NCBI GenBank assembly: GCA_038884455.1 | Contig: JAWABU010000005.1 | Location: 1 to 57,205, forward strand | Direction: 5' to 3' | Source of the DNA: Candidatus Thermoplasmatota archaeon | Lineage (GTDB): Archaea; Thermoplasmatota; E2; DHVEG-1 | DNA: 57,205 nucleotides | The notes under the pieces: model-generated | The model's database searches: none | Seen by the model: only the letters and a program-made list of their open reading frames with translations | Told to the model about the DNA's origin: nothing | Shown: positions 42,507-50,483 of the stretch, piece by piece | Layout: every line of letters starts with the position of its first letter | How positions within the stretch are numbered: position 1 is the first letter of the stretch | Translations under genes and position numbers: made by a program

Positions 42507-44471
42507 TCAACTCCTTCCTTCTTTTTTTACAGTTTTTCCCATCATGTTTAATGTTCCTCCTGCAAGGAGAATCTTTTTTTCTCGATCAGAGAGGTCATAC
42601 TCAACTTCAATGGTTTTATTCCTGGTTTTGTTAATAACTTTTAGCGGCTGATTTTTTTCAAGTAAACTTTGAATGTTCGGGATGTGCAGCTCATCATTTT
42701 GTTCGATGGTATCATAGTCTTGCTCGTGTTTAAACCGTAACGGAAGAATACCGAAATTTACCAGATTTGCTTTATGAATTCGCTCAAGTGATTTTGCAAG
42801 TACTGCTTTTACTCCAAGATACATTGGACATATTGCAGCATGTTCTCGGGATGATCCCTGCCCGTAGCTAACCCCTGCGACGATGATATTGTGCTTACCT
42901 TTTTCACGGATTTGTTTTGCTTTTTCATGGAATTTTGGATCAATGATTTCAAAGACAAACTCTGAGTATTTTGGGACATTTGAGCGGTACTTCATTCGTG
43001 CCCCTGCAGGGATGATGTGGTCAGTGGTAATTTTATCACCTACCTTGATGGTTACTACACCATGGAGTTCATCAGGCATTGGTGTACTTTTTGGTGGTTC
43101 ACCGATGTTTGGGCCGCGGTAGATATGAATCTTTGTACCATCTGCAGGAGGATAAATAAACATACTATCATCAATGTAGTATTTCTTTGGGAGTTTGATC
43201 GTTGGATATTTGATTCCTATTTTTTCGAGATCTCGGGGATCAGTAATTTTTCCTGTGATTACTGCAGCTGCTGCTGTTTCAGGGCTGACGAGATACACTT
43301 GTGCATCTTTGGTACCGGATCGTCCCTCAAAATTCCGGTTACTGGTTCGTAGTGAGATAGCACCGGTTTTTGGTGATTGACTGTTTCCTATGCAAAAACC
43401 GCATGCCGATTCTGCAAATCGAGCACCTGCTGAGAGCAGATCTGAAAAACCACCATCTTTTGCAATGTTTTCGAAAACCTGTTTTGAGCCGGGTGCAATG
43501 ACAAAGCTTACATTCGGATGTGTTTTTTTATTTTTTAAGATATGAGCAACCGTCATGAGATCTTTATAGGATGAATTTGTACAACTGCCGATGCAGACTT
43601 GATCAACATCTATACCTTCGATATCTCGAATCTTTTTGATGTTTCCTGGGCTATGTGGTACTGCTGCAAGTGGTTCAAGTTCACTGAGGTTGATATCCAC
43701 GATTTTATCGTAGGTTGCATCTGCGTCTGCTTTGAGTTCAATCCAGTCTTTTTCTCTTCCTTGTGCTTTCAAAAAGTCTTTGGTTATTTCGTCGCTTGGG
43801 AATAGTGAAGTGGTGACGCCGCATTCAGCACCCATGTTGGTTATCGTTGCGCGTTCGGGGACTGAGAGCGTTTTGACACCATCACCACCGTATTCAAACA
43901 CGGTTCCGACATTTCCTTTGACTGTGAATATTTCAAGGACTTTGAGGATGACGTCTTTTGCTGATACCCAGGGTTTAAGTTTTCCGGTGAGGTTGATTTT
44001 TATGATTTTTGGATACGTTAAATAGAAAGGCCCTCCAGCCATGGCAACAGCAACATCAAGGCCGCCTGCACCGATTGCAAGCATACCGATTCCACCGCAG
44101 GTTGGGGTGTGTGAATCTGATCCGAGTAGTGTTTTTCCTGGTTTTCCGAATCGTTCCAGATGGACTTGATGGCAGATGCCGTTTCCAGCGCGAGAATAGA
44201 TGATGCCGTATTTTGCTGCGACGGTTTGGAGATATTTATGGTCGTCAGCGTTTTCAAAACCGATTTGGACGGTGTTATGATCAACGTAGCTGACCGAGAG
44301 TTCTGTTTTTACTTTAGGTACATTCATTGCTTCGAATTGGAGGTATGCCATGGTTCCAGTCGCATCTTGGGTGAGTGTTTGGTCGATTTTGATGCCGATT
44401 TCTTTTCCTTGCTCTTTGGTTCCTTCAAGAAGATGGTTAGAGAGTATTTTTTCAGTTATTGTCATTCCCAT
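42507..44471 (-). CDS. acn: Aconitate hydratase
   Basis: 654 residues; interconverts citrate and isocitrate. The [4Fe-4S] ligands are in GSCTNSSYKDL and SACGFCIGNSQSP. Other landmarks are LLGSDSHTPTCGGIGMLAIG, the VPERATITNMGAECG segment, GRSGTKDAQVYLVSPETAAA and, in the swivel domain, GVSYGQGSSREHAA. The length and sequence match the shorter archaeal/bacterial aconitase of the mitochondrial type. An ATG at 44465 is an alternative start. It leads the operon and is divergent from an HTH regulator. Confidence 0.93.
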   Translation of the reverse strand: MGMTITEKILSNHLLEGTKEQGKEIGIKIDQTLTQDATGTMAYLQFEAMNVPKVKTELSVSYVDHNTVQIGFENADDHKYLQTVAAKYGIIYSRAGNGICHQVHLERFGKPGKTLLGSDSHTPTCGGIGMLAIGAGGLDVAVAMAGGPFYLTYPKIIKINLTGKLKPWVSAKDVILKVLEIFTVKGNVGTVFEYGGDGVKTLSVPERATITNMGAECGVTTSLFPSDEITKDFLKAQGREKDWIELKADADATYDKIVDINLSELEPLAAVPHSPGNIKKIRDIEGIDVDQVCIGSCTNSSYKDLMTVAHILKNKKTHPNVSFVIAPGSKQVFENIAKDGGFSDLLSAGARFAESACGFCIGNSQSPKTGAISLRTSNRNFEGRSGTKDAQVYLVSPETAAAAVITGKITDPRDLEKIGIKYPTIKLPKKYYIDDSMFIYPPADGTKIHIYRGPNIGEPPKSTPMPDELHGVVTIKVGDKITTDHIIPAGARMKYRSNVPKYSEFVFEIIDPKFHEKAKQIREKGKHNIIVAGVSYGQGSSREHAAICPMYLGVKAVLAKSLERIHKANLVNFGILPLRFKHEQDYDTIEQNDELHIPNIQSLLEKNQPLKVINKTRNKTIEVEYDLSDREKKILLAGGTLNMMGKTVKKEGRS

Positions 44472-44590
44472 AATTTTTCACGCCTCTCACATTTGTTTTT
44501 GTTGTTTGAGGTGAATTCATCATGATTTAATAAAGTTTGTGATATTGATTGTACAGATTAATATTTTTAATGATTATAAAATGTAATAAT

Positions 44591-44615
44591 GATTAAAATT
44601 TTATTACTTTTAATC
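44591..44615. promoter_or_regulatory. Inverted repeat between the acn operon and its divergent regulator
   Basis: GATTAAAA (44591-44598) and TTTTAATC (44608-44615) form perfect 8-bp arms with a 9-bp spacer. The whole 44530-44650 stretch is extremely AT-rich. The regulator gene next door has two HTH modules, which fits binding to a two-arm site. Operator function is inference; no binding data exist. Confidence 0.45.
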
Positions 44616-44652
44616 TTTTTAATAAAATAAATAATTAATTTTGTAAAAATGA

Positions 44653-44663
44653 GAAAAATATAT
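44653..44663 (+). promoter_or_regulatory. TATA box for the divergent HTH regulator
   Basis: AAAATATATAT sits about 28 nt before a GTG at 44688 that is in frame with the regulator. This supports a leaderless GTG start over the ATG at 44649, which lies upstream of the box. Confidence 0.5.
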
Positions 44664-44687
44664 ATCTTGAATTGCCATTCGTCCAAC

Positions 44688-45740
44688 GTGAAACGAACAA
44701 AACTTACGTCTAAAGAACAACAAGTTCTCCTTGGACTCATCAACTATCCAGGCCTTACAGATACTGAACTATCAAGAATACTTACCGTAAAACTCTCAAC
44801 ACTCACTGCAATCAAACGACGACTTCAAACGCAACAGTACTATCAAAGTTATCTTGTACCACAACTCAACAATCTCGGTTGCGAACTCCTTGCAGTCATC
44901 TACACACAATTCAACCCGACAATACCGCTCGAAAAAAGAATCGAAACGACGAAAAAATTCATTGAAATTTCTGATGAAATCATATTCTCAATCGGTGAAC
45001 AAGAAAAAGGATTCTCATTGAACCTTTCACAAAACTACACCAACATCGGGCGAATCAATGAAATCCGAACACAAACCTTTGGGAAACTAGGTCTACTCGA
45101 CAAAGAATATCCCAACGAAGTTATTTTTCCTTTTGATACAAGCAACATCATCAGATTTTTAGATCTCAAAAGAATACTGAGTCATGTATTCGGTCAGATA
45201 ATACCTGAACAACGACATCAAGTAAAATCGTGGTTTCAAAAGACATCAGCACGTAGCCTGACTGATAAACAAAAAAAAGTATTCACTGCCCTTGTTGAAC
45301 ATCCAAATGATACCACCCAACAAATCGGACAGAAAGTCGGACTTTCACGACATACGGTCTCACGCATGAAAAAAGAATTTATTGAAGAAGGCATCCTTAG
45401 ACAACTTATCGTTCCAAATATGAAAAAAATTGGATTCGAACTCCTCACCATGTACCATATCAAATTCACCCCACATCGAGTACCAACCCCTCATGAACTA
45501 GAAGCTCTTGACACCCCATCAACGATTTTCTTCGCATCAAAATCCTTTGAAGCGATACTTATCTCAATCTACCCAACCTATCAAGAATACAAAGATGATG
45601 AAATGCAAAAAATCAGATATCTCAAAGAACACGACTTAATAGCAATACCACCATTCATCAGCACGTATTCGTTTGAACGGATGGTCATCATCAAAGAACT
45701 AGACTTCGTAGCGATAACTAAAAAAACCCTTCAAATATAA
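44688..45740 (+). CDS. Two-module HTH transcription regulator, divergent from the acn-acl-icd operon
   Basis: 350 residues from the GTG at 44688 (MKRTKLTSKEQQ); an ATG at 44649 would add 13 residues. The protein is an internal duplication. Module one has KLTSKEQQVLLGLINYPGL and an HTH with LTAIKRRLQ. Module two has SLTDKQKKVFTALVEHPND and GLSRHTVSRMKKEFIEEG. Each HTH is followed by a related domain, 'NLGCELLAVIYTQFNP' and 'KIGFELLTMYHIKFTP'. It is MarR/Lrp-like in its HTH, but I cannot name the family. Its position facing the ATP-citrate lyase operon suggests it controls that operon and itself, which is inference. Confidence 0.75.
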   Translation: MKRTKLTSKEQQVLLGLINYPGLTDTELSRILTVKLSTLTAIKRRLQTQQYYQSYLVPQLNNLGCELLAVIYTQFNPTIPLEKRIETTKKFIEISDEIIFSIGEQEKGFSLNLSQNYTNIGRINEIRTQTFGKLGLLDKEYPNEVIFPFDTSNIIRFLDLKRILSHVFGQIIPEQRHQVKSWFQKTSARSLTDKQKKVFTALVEHPNDTTQQIGQKVGLSRHTVSRMKKEFIEEGILRQLIVPNMKKIGFELLTMYHIKFTPHRVPTPHELEALDTPSTIFFASKSFEAILISIYPTYQEYKDDEMQKIRYLKEHDLIAIPPFISTYSFERMVIIKELDFVAITKKTLQI

Positions 45741-47063
45741 CTATTTATCTTCTTCATCAACAGGTTTCTTATTATTATCAGGTTCAGGTCTCTCTGGTTG
45801 CTCTTTGTATTTTTTCCAATAGTTGCTTATAGCCCAGGTACTTGCAAGACTAACGAAAAGCAGAATGACAGGGGTAAACATATTTTCTAATAATTGGTAA
45901 TTAATCAGGAACAACAGGCCAAATGAAAAAATCATAATTCCTGAAAAGAGTTTTAACAAACGACCCTGCCATTCAGAAAGCTGTCGTCGACCAAGAGTAT
46001 ACACAAAAATCAGAACAATAATAATAAAGGGAATTACATACACAACGTTATACGCAAAAAGATATTGATACGATTCAAGCATGTTCAAATTATATTTTGT
46101 GAGGATATTGATATACGCAGTTGGTACAATTGCTGAGCAAATCAGTTCATATAGATTCACTGATATCGCAAGAAATATTGCCCCGCCGATTACTGCAACT
46201 AACGATTTTTCATGAATGAGCCTACGCATTCGTTTGAAAATTCCCGGTTTTTTACTTTCTGGAATACTCAGGGATATACCTTTTTTAAAGAAAAAGAAAT
46301 CCTTGATATTCAATAAACCAAGAACAGTTGCAACAAAACCAACCGCAATCGTCAGGATCAAAATATCAGTATTTGCAAGGATCAACATCCGTTCAGCAAA
46401 TACAAAAGCATTCAAGATGATACTCATGAAAATAAAATAAATCAACCCTGAGAAAAAGACAAAAATACCGCCAATGAGCAGCATTCTCTTCCGTGACTGC
46501 ATATGAATCAGTAGGTTCATAAGAAAGATAAGAACAAAGAAAGCACAGGGGTTAAAACTATCAACCACACCAAAAATGATGGTTAATACTGGGAGAGAAT
46601 ATTCTTTGACGTTAATTGTTACCGTCCAAAACAACACATCAAAAGTTAAATTTTCACGGTCAAACTGTTGTGCTGGTATTCCTGCGAGGTATTGCTGAAT
46701 CGTTTCATTGAGTTTACCTTCGAGCATAATATCTGATTTCGGGAGAAGTGTTTTATTCGTAGCGTTATAGACGAGAGCAAAAGGATAACCTACGCCATAT
46801 TCTTTTTTTAATGATTCGTACTCACTTTTTACCGGTTCCTCTCGAACATCCTTATATTGAAATACAACAACTGACGTATACTTTGAGTAGAATGGTTCTA
46901 TTGCTTTGATGATTTGCAGTGGAGCTTGACATGAACCGCAATTCGGGTTATAGAAATAGTCGACATAGATAGTATTCTGAACGGTAGCTCCTAGTACTAC
47001 AGAAACACTGAATGTACCCACGATCAACATAAAAAAATAGAGACAAATTTTTTTCATAACCAT
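45741..47063 (-). CDS. Thioredoxin-domain plus CcdA/DsbD-like membrane protein
   Basis: About 440 residues. A signal peptide (MKKICLYFFMLIVGTFSVS) leads into an extracytoplasmic thioredoxin-like domain with redox motif NPNCGSCQAPL near residue 45. A membrane domain of about six helices follows, with DSFNPCAFFVLIF and ELICSAIVPTAY, the paired cysteines expected of a CcdA/DsbD-type electron conduit. The tail is short and charged. It probably moves reducing power across the membrane to extracytoplasmic thiols. Starts at 47063 or 47057 are both possible. It follows the MoaD-like gene directly; the next plus-strand gene ends where this one ends. Confidence 0.8.
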   Translation of the reverse strand: MVMKKICLYFFMLIVGTFSVSVVLGATVQNTIYVDYFYNPNCGSCQAPLQIIKAIEPFYSKYTSVVVFQYKDVREEPVKSEYESLKKEYGVGYPFALVYNATNKTLLPKSDIMLEGKLNETIQQYLAGIPAQQFDRENLTFDVLFWTVTINVKEYSLPVLTIIFGVVDSFNPCAFFVLIFLMNLLIHMQSRKRMLLIGGIFVFFSGLIYFIFMSIILNAFVFAERMLILANTDILILTIAVGFVATVLGLLNIKDFFFFKKGISLSIPESKKPGIFKRMRRLIHEKSLVAVIGGAIFLAISVNLYELICSAIVPTAYINILTKYNLNMLESYQYLFAYNVVYVIPFIIIVLIFVYTLGRRQLSEWQGRLLKLFSGIMIFSFGLLFLINYQLLENMFTPVILLFVSLASTWAISNYWKKYKEQPERPEPDNNKKPVDEEDK

Positions 47064-47064
47064 C

Positions 47065-47313
47065 TTATCCACCACTTACCACTGGCGGCACTAACGTTAT
47101 CTCATCGCCATCAATAAGTTTTTCTTCACGACGGGCAAAAACATTATTTTTTAATACCATCATGAATTTTTTATCCTGATCAAATTTCGGAAACAAGCTA
47201 ATCATGCGATTAATAATATCCCAGATACAACTATCGTCGCTCATATCGAGAACTAATTCAGATTTTCCTACGATATCTGTATATCTCCCAATTACTTTCA
47301 CGATAATTTTCAT
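47065..47313 (-). CDS. MoaD/ThiS-like small sulfur-carrier (ubiquitin-like) protein
   Basis: 82 residues with a beta-grasp look and a C-terminal PPVVSGG, the di-glycine required for adenylation and thiocarboxylate formation. The body (IIVKVIGRYTDIVG, then LVLDMSDDSCIWDIINRM) fits MoaD or archaeal SAMP proteins. Sandwiched between the E1-like gene (11-nt gap) and the thioredoxin/CcdA-like gene, it is probably activated by the neighbouring E1. It may serve molybdopterin synthesis, tRNA thiolation or protein tagging. Confidence 0.85.
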   Translation of the reverse strand: MKIIVKVIGRYTDIVGKSELVLDMSDDSCIWDIINRMISLFPKFDQDKKFMMVLKNNVFARREEKLIDGDEITLVPPVVSGG

Positions 47314-47324
47314 GACAACAAACC

Positions 47325-48056
47325 TTATCTTTTCCTCAGAGTACTCTGATTACCGCAACAAGGACAGGTCGTGGTTTTTTTCAAGGGTATTAGGTCGAAA
47401 CGGTGTAACCAGAGATCATACATAATTAAATTACCAACTGGTTTCCCAAGTAGGATCTTCAACGCCTCAGTACACTGAATCGATGCTACTACGCTAGGTA
47501 AATTTCCAAGAACCGGGGTTATACTTTTTTTCTCAGGAACTGTCTGTATCATACAAGCAAAACACGGTGTTTTTCCGGGAACAATGCCCAGAATCATACC
47601 GATGGTTCCATACACTCCTGCATACACCCAAGGGATGCTCTTTTGTAACGCTGTTTCATTGATCAGGAAACGAGTCTCGAGATCGTCGGTTCCATCAAGA
47701 ATCAAATTAGCATTTTGCACAAGTTCAGAAATATTTTCTTTAGTCACCTTTTTCACAATACCCTGAATTATACCATCAGCATTAACAAGTGATAGACGTT
47801 CTTGTAACACTACGGATTTTGGTTGACCAACATCTTTTTCAGTAAAAACTGCAGTCCGATGAAGATTACTACGATGAACCACATCATCATCGATCACAGT
47901 TACTGATCCAACACCCATACGAACCATAATTTCAGCACCATGACTTCCGAGACCGCCGCCGCCAATAATAACGATATGTTTTGTTCTGATAAGATCCTGG
48001 GCAGTATCTCCAAATTCAAGGACTAGCCGTTGCCGCTGGTATCGATCTTCATTCAT
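47325..48056 (-). CDS. E1-like adenylyltransferase (MoeB/ThiF/UbaA family)
   Basis: 243 residues. The ATP-binding loop is IIGGGGLGSHGAEIMVRMGV, followed by VTVIDDDVVHRSNLHR and DVGQPKSVVLQERL. DGTDDLETRFLINETAL is the family's D-G-x-D-N-x-x-T-R-x-L-I-N. Zinc is bound by CFAC and CPCC pairs. Where many members have C-x3-G-V-L-G, this one has KSITPVLG, so the thioester cysteine seems absent; some members such as MoeB do not need it. It should adenylate the Gly-Gly end of the neighbouring MoaD-like protein. Confidence 0.88.
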   Translation of the reverse strand: MNEDRYQRQRLVLEFGDTAQDLIRTKHIVIIGGGGLGSHGAEIMVRMGVGSVTVIDDDVVHRSNLHRTAVFTEKDVGQPKSVVLQERLSLVNADGIIQGIVKKVTKENISELVQNANLILDGTDDLETRFLINETALQKSIPWVYAGVYGTIGMILGIVPGKTPCFACMIQTVPEKKSITPVLGNLPSVVASIQCTEALKILLGKPVGNLIMYDLWLHRFDLIPLKKTTTCPCCGNQSTLRKR

Positions 48057-48155
48057 ACTGTAACCTACTACATGACTGAATCAATGAAAAAGAGTGATAG
48101 GAAGAGTTTTATTTATAGATTTGGAAAAGTATGAGTGGAGAGAACGCTCGGTGAT

Positions 48156-48917
48156 TTATTGTGCAGTGTCTGCTGATGTCTGATCAACAATAAATGCATA
48201 ATATGTTTTGTCATCGTATCCTGTTCGTTTCTGGGGCATCCAATAAGATATTGTTGAGATCACCATAATATTATCCTGCGTGATATCCTCAAAGGTTTGA
48301 TCGCCATGGGTTGCAGCACCATCAAAGATTTTCGTAAATGTTCTCTGAATACCAGGCAGCAGAATCACGGGTCGATTGATAGCAAAATCAAGAAATGCAA
48401 AATGGTATGGATATCCATCAGCGTCAAGCCAGCGTGAGACAATCTCAGTTACATAGGATCGGAGGATACCAATATACAAACCTTGGCTTTTTAGGGTGAC
48501 GCTAACTTTTACTTTTGCTGAGCCAAGCCAGGTTACTGCAGTTGTCATATCGATTTTCTGCTTTACTGTACGTGCTCCCATAGTTTCGATAATGTTTCGG
48601 TACACTGTTTCGCCAGAGTCGCCAACCTGATTTACATCGCCGCCGTCAAAATACACAACAGGAACAGCAACTGCTTTGTATTTGTACAAACGTTGACCTG
48701 CGAGTTTGTTTTTATTTGCTACTAATGAGACGTAGTAAAACGGATAATCTTCACTTTGATAGATGCTGTAGAGATCTGCAGAGGTTGGTGGGCAGTAGGG
48801 ACAGGTAGTTGTTGTTCCATATTCAGCAAAAACCGTATGGGTAAATTCGGCTGCAGCACTTAACGTTGGGAGACAGATAAGCATTAAACACACAAATCCA
48901 ACTAGGTATTTCTTCAT
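48156..48917 (-). CDS. Secreted thioredoxin-fold protein with CPYC motif
   Basis: 253 residues. Signal peptide MKKYLVGFVCLMLICLPTLS is followed by VFAEYGTTTTCPYCPPTSAD, a thioredoxin-like redox site, and VSLVANKNKLAGQRLYKY. The segment AVPVVYFDGGD gives the cis-Pro loop. The rest (about 120-253) is beta-rich and unassigned. It is probably an extracytoplasmic thiol oxidoreductase; the thioredoxin/CcdA-like protein nearby could be its electron donor. The minus-strand TATA (ATAAATATAAAT, about 48936-48947) places transcription at the ATG, so the mRNA is leaderless. Confidence 0.8.
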   Translation of the reverse strand: MKKYLVGFVCLMLICLPTLSAAAEFTHTVFAEYGTTTTCPYCPPTSADLYSIYQSEDYPFYYVSLVANKNKLAGQRLYKYKAVAVPVVYFDGGDVNQVGDSGETVYRNIIETMGARTVKQKIDMTTAVTWLGSAKVKVSVTLKSQGLYIGILRSYVTEIVSRWLDADGYPYHFAFLDFAINRPVILLPGIQRTFTKIFDGAATHGDQTFEDITQDNIMVISTISYWMPQKRTGYDDKTYYAFIVDQTSADTAQ

Positions 48918-49003
48918 AGGTAGTTCCCCGCTATGATTTATATTTATAGCAATCTATGTATATAAAGATACCGACGATGGTATATCATATCGAGGATAAT
49001 TTA

Positions 49004-49744
49004 TTAAGTATTTGTAGGTTCTTTTTTGCAGATCTCTTTTGCTGGGACACCACCATACATTTTTCCTGATTCAAGCACCTGATTCTGGGTAACAACTGCG
49101 CCTGCAGCAACTGTAACATTGTCTTGGATTACAGCACCGGGCATCACAATCGCACCTGCACCGATAACACAGCAGCTGCCAACCTTTACTTTATTCATGG
49201 TAATAGTCCCGTGCTCTGTGTTGTGAATATGACCATAGATAATTGCGTATTCGCCCATCGTGGTATTATCGCCAAATTCAGTTAGGCATGGATCTTTAAT
49301 CACACCACCAACCAGCGTATTTTTTCCGATTTTCATTCCGAGAAGACGAAGGTATATATTTTTTATCCGGCCCATGGGGAACATTTCAAGGAGCATCCTC
49401 ATCGGTGTATAGAGCACGCAGACAACCACCCAGTGAAACGCGTTTTTATCACGTAGGGTGTAGGTATACACTCCAGGGGCATACGTGAGTTTAAATAGTT
49501 TGATACAACCTGCTGAGATAAAAAGCTCTGAGAGAAATAGAATCACCATACCAAGGTACAGGGCAATAGGTATCACTAGATAATGCCAAATGGTTGACCA
49601 TGAGAAAAAATAGAAAAACAGGTATGCAAGAAAAACTGTTGGAAGCATGCCAAGACAGAAGACAACACACGGGATGAGTGGTATGAGGATTCGTTTCCAT
49701 GATGTGGTTCCTGCGGTAGGTCGGGGTTGAGACAAATCTGCCAT
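49004..49744 (-). CDS. Membrane-associated left-handed beta-helix (hexapeptide) acyltransferase-like protein
   Basis: 246 residues from the ATG at 49744 (MADLSQPRP), chosen because upstream in-frame sequence lacks protein character. Two or three transmembrane helices fill about residues 15-85. A hexapeptide-repeat domain follows (IGKNTLVGGVIKDPCLTEFG, then VKVGSCCVIGAGAIVMPGA, VTVAAGAVVTQNQVL), ending YGGVPAKEI as in acetyltransferases. It resembles the terminal part of large Pls/Pks-type acyltransferase-like proteins. The substrate is unknown. Confidence 0.8.
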   Translation of the reverse strand: MADLSQPRPTAGTTSWKRILIPLIPCVVFCLGMLPTVFLAYLFFYFFSWSTIWHYLVIPIALYLGMVILFLSELFISAGCIKLFKLTYAPGVYTYTLRDKNAFHWVVVCVLYTPMRMLLEMFPMGRIKNIYLRLLGMKIGKNTLVGGVIKDPCLTEFGDNTTMGEYAIIYGHIHNTEHGTITMNKVKVGSCCVIGAGAIVMPGAVIQDNVTVAAGAVVTQNQVLESGKMYGGVPAKEICKKEPTNT

Positions 49745-49868
49745 GCTGAAACTATATACAAAAAAACGTAATAAATGTATGGAAAAGCGATGTTGTACAT
49801 TTTGACATTTTTCCAAGGTATCTTTAAATATCATCAACCAGAGAATAGAAGATTTGTGACACATCTAT

Positions 49869-49988
49869 ATGAAGGCGAAGAAATCAAAAAAACCTCAGCG
49901 TCATAAAACGATGCACGAACAACCTCATACCCTATATCTTCAAAAACGCCGATATTACTCATTTGGGTATTTGATCGGTGAATATTAG
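49869..49988 (+). CDS. Possible small basic protein (39 residues)
   Basis: A short frame from the ATG at 49869 to the TAG at 49986-49988 encodes a Lys/Arg/His-rich N-terminus (MKAKKSKKPQRHKTMHEQ) and a Tyr-rich end (YYSFGYLIGEY). A TATA-like CTTTAAATA at about 49823-49832 is at suitable distance. It sits in an otherwise empty spacer divergent from the acyltransferase gene. Composition is protein-like, but such a short frame can occur by chance. Confidence 0.35.
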   Translation: MKAKKSKKPQRHKTMHEQPHTLYLQKRRYYSFGYLIGEY

Positions 49989-50105
49989 ATATACCAACAT
50001 TCGCACATTCTAAAGGCTAGTCTAAGTTAGTTCTTGTAAAATGGAAATGGTATCGTTGGTTTTTTTCTGTTCTATAGAAAGGATGTCGGCTACATCAAGA
50101 ATGTG

Positions 50106-50426
50106 CTAGTGCGTCTTAACAATTAATTTTTTGAAATCTTTAGATGGAAACAATTTAGAATTTTTTCTGAAACATGCAACACAGACAGGGTTTTCCTTTG
50201 ACGGAGTATGCGGCTTACCACAGATATGACAAAAACCTTTGTGTTCAACGTAGCTTGAGTCGCCGTATATGTTCCACGTTTGAAAATCATGCAAGCAATA
50301 CGGACGTTCAGGGTTTAATGGAATCTTAGTTCCACAACGAATACAATAACCGTTCTTTTCATTGTTTTGGAGAGTATTTTTATCGGATGTTTTAGAAGCA
50401 TAAGGAGTTGATAGTATGTTAAACAT
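50106..50426 (-). CDS. Small zinc-finger protein
   Basis: 106 residues with cysteine pairs GYCIRCGTKIP, PYCLHDF, GFCHICGKPHTP and VCVACFRKN. The second half, CHICGKP-x-T-P-S-x-ENP-x-C-x-x-C, is a common archaeal zinc-finger end. I do not know the function. In-frame sequence continues for 27 codons after its TAG (HILDVADILSIEQKKTNDTI...) to another TAG near 50024, and looks protein-like, so the gene may once have been longer. Confidence 0.65.
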   Translation of the reverse strand: MFNILSTPYASKTSDKNTLQNNEKNGYCIRCGTKIPLNPERPYCLHDFQTWNIYGDSSYVEHKGFCHICGKPHTPSKENPVCVACFRKNSKLFPSKDFKKLIVKTH

Positions 50427-50483
50427 TTCTTAACTTACTCTATATAGTCTATATACCATTTAAAATTTGTAAATATATAATTT

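Noticed and set aside
50106-50426. Genome-wide TAG recoding (pyrrolysine)
   Set aside because: TAG is an ordinary stop for other genes here, such as the propeller protein and HydA, so a general recoding is not supported.
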